The translations under genes were made by a program, and so were the position numbers. From Nitrospira sp. (lineage in GTDB: Bacteria > Nitrospirota > Nitrospiria > Nitrospirales > Nitrospiraceae), in assembly GCA_025363325.1 (NCBI GenBank), contig JANYEF010000152.1, positions 1 to 5,744 of the forward strand: 5,744 bases of DNA. Direction: 5' to 3'. How positions within the stretch are numbered: position 1 is the stretch's first letter; each line of letters starts with the position of its first letter. The notes beneath the pieces were generated by a model. The model searched no databases. It was not told the origin of the DNA and saw only the letters and a program-made list of their open reading frames with translations. This document shows, one piece after another, positions 5,483-5,744 of this stretch.

Positions 5483-5744
5483 GTGGTTCACGTCACGCTG
5501 GCAGATCGGCCGGAGTTTCTGGCTGGCGATCATACCGTTCTTCGAGAGCTTCTGCATCCGACGAAACAACCGCACGCGCTTGGGTATAGTGTGGCGCATG
5601 GGACATTGACCCCAGGCGCCCGGTCGAAATGGCACAGGTTGACGTCCTCAGAGGTCTACTACATTATTGCCGGTCGGGGACGATTGACCGTAAATGGCTC
5701 GGTCGTTGCGGTGGGACCAGGCTCAGTCGTTTATGTGCCTCCAG
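5483..5744 (+). CDS. Cupin-domain protein, N-terminal fragment (3' end outside window)
   Basis: An open frame runs off the window and translates as a small beta-barrel of the cupin superfamily, similar to the mannose-6-phosphate isomerase-like cupin 2 type. The visible core is L-T-P-G-A-R-S-K-W-H-R-L-T-S-S-E-V-Y-Y-I, then I-A-G-R-G-R-L-T-V-N-G and V-G-P-G-S-V-V-Y-V-P-P. This matches cupin motif 1 and the start of motif 2. The usual HxH pair is reduced to a single His followed by R-L, though the Glu is kept, so metal binding may be altered. The start is uncertain. GTG 5483 has GAGGTG (5474-5478 region) at good spacing. TTG 5465 after AAGGAAGG and GTG 5471 are in the same frame, which is open from 5429. 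It lies 72 bases after leuA with no terminator visible between, so cotranscription is possible. The substrate and role are unknown. Confidence 0.75.
   Translation, partial: MVHVTLADRPEFLAGDHTVLRELLHPTKQPHALGYSVAHGTLTPGARSKWHRLTSSEVYYIIAGRGRLTVNGSVVAVGPGSVVYVPP

Overview
The window looks like part of a bacterial chromosome with moderately high GC. It carries a plus-strand biosynthetic operon: the 3' end of ilvB, then ilvN, ilvC, psd, pssA, a leucine T-box leader, leuA, and the 5' end of a cupin gene. A branched-chain amino acid operon with psd-pssA embedded in it is known from Deltaproteobacteria such as Geobacter and from relatives of Nitrospira. I favour Nitrospirota (Nitrospira-like) from the feel of the proteins and the gene order. 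That placement is an inference. The integral-membrane PssA rules out an enterobacterial E. coli-type arrangement.

Layout: bases 1-358 are the C-terminal end of the acetolactate synthase large subunit. ilvN (381-905) encodes its valine-sensing regulatory subunit. ilvC (973-1986) encodes ketol-acid reductoisomerase. psd (2001-2651) and pssA (2648-3454) overlap by four bases and encode the two steps from CDP-diacylglycerol to phosphatidylethanolamine. Bases 3455-3862 hold no protein gene. They contain a complete T-box riboswitch (about 3457-3711) with a CUC leucine specifier, a canonical antiterminator and an intrinsic terminator. After that comes an imperfect palindrome of about 125 bp (3716-3840). 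leuA (3863-5410) encodes 2-isopropylmalate synthase and has a strong Shine-Dalgarno sequence. A cupin-domain gene opens at about 5483 and runs off the window.

How they work together: IlvB/IlvN and IlvC make the 2-keto acid precursors shared by valine, isoleucine and leucine. LeuA takes 2-ketoisovalerate into the leucine-specific branch. IlvN carries the residues for valine feedback on enzyme activity. The T-box adds leucine-specific transcription control just before leuA. Because the T-box starts two bases after the pssA stop codon, it probably works as a switch inside the operon: when tRNA-Leu is charged, transcripts would end after pssA, and when it is uncharged they would extend into leuA.

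The observations most worth following up are this intra-operon leucine T-box outside the usual Gram-positive setting, the large MITE-like palindrome between the terminator and leuA, and a one-residue-shorter cofactor loop in IlvC. All proteins belong to known families. I see no wholly undescribed system here.
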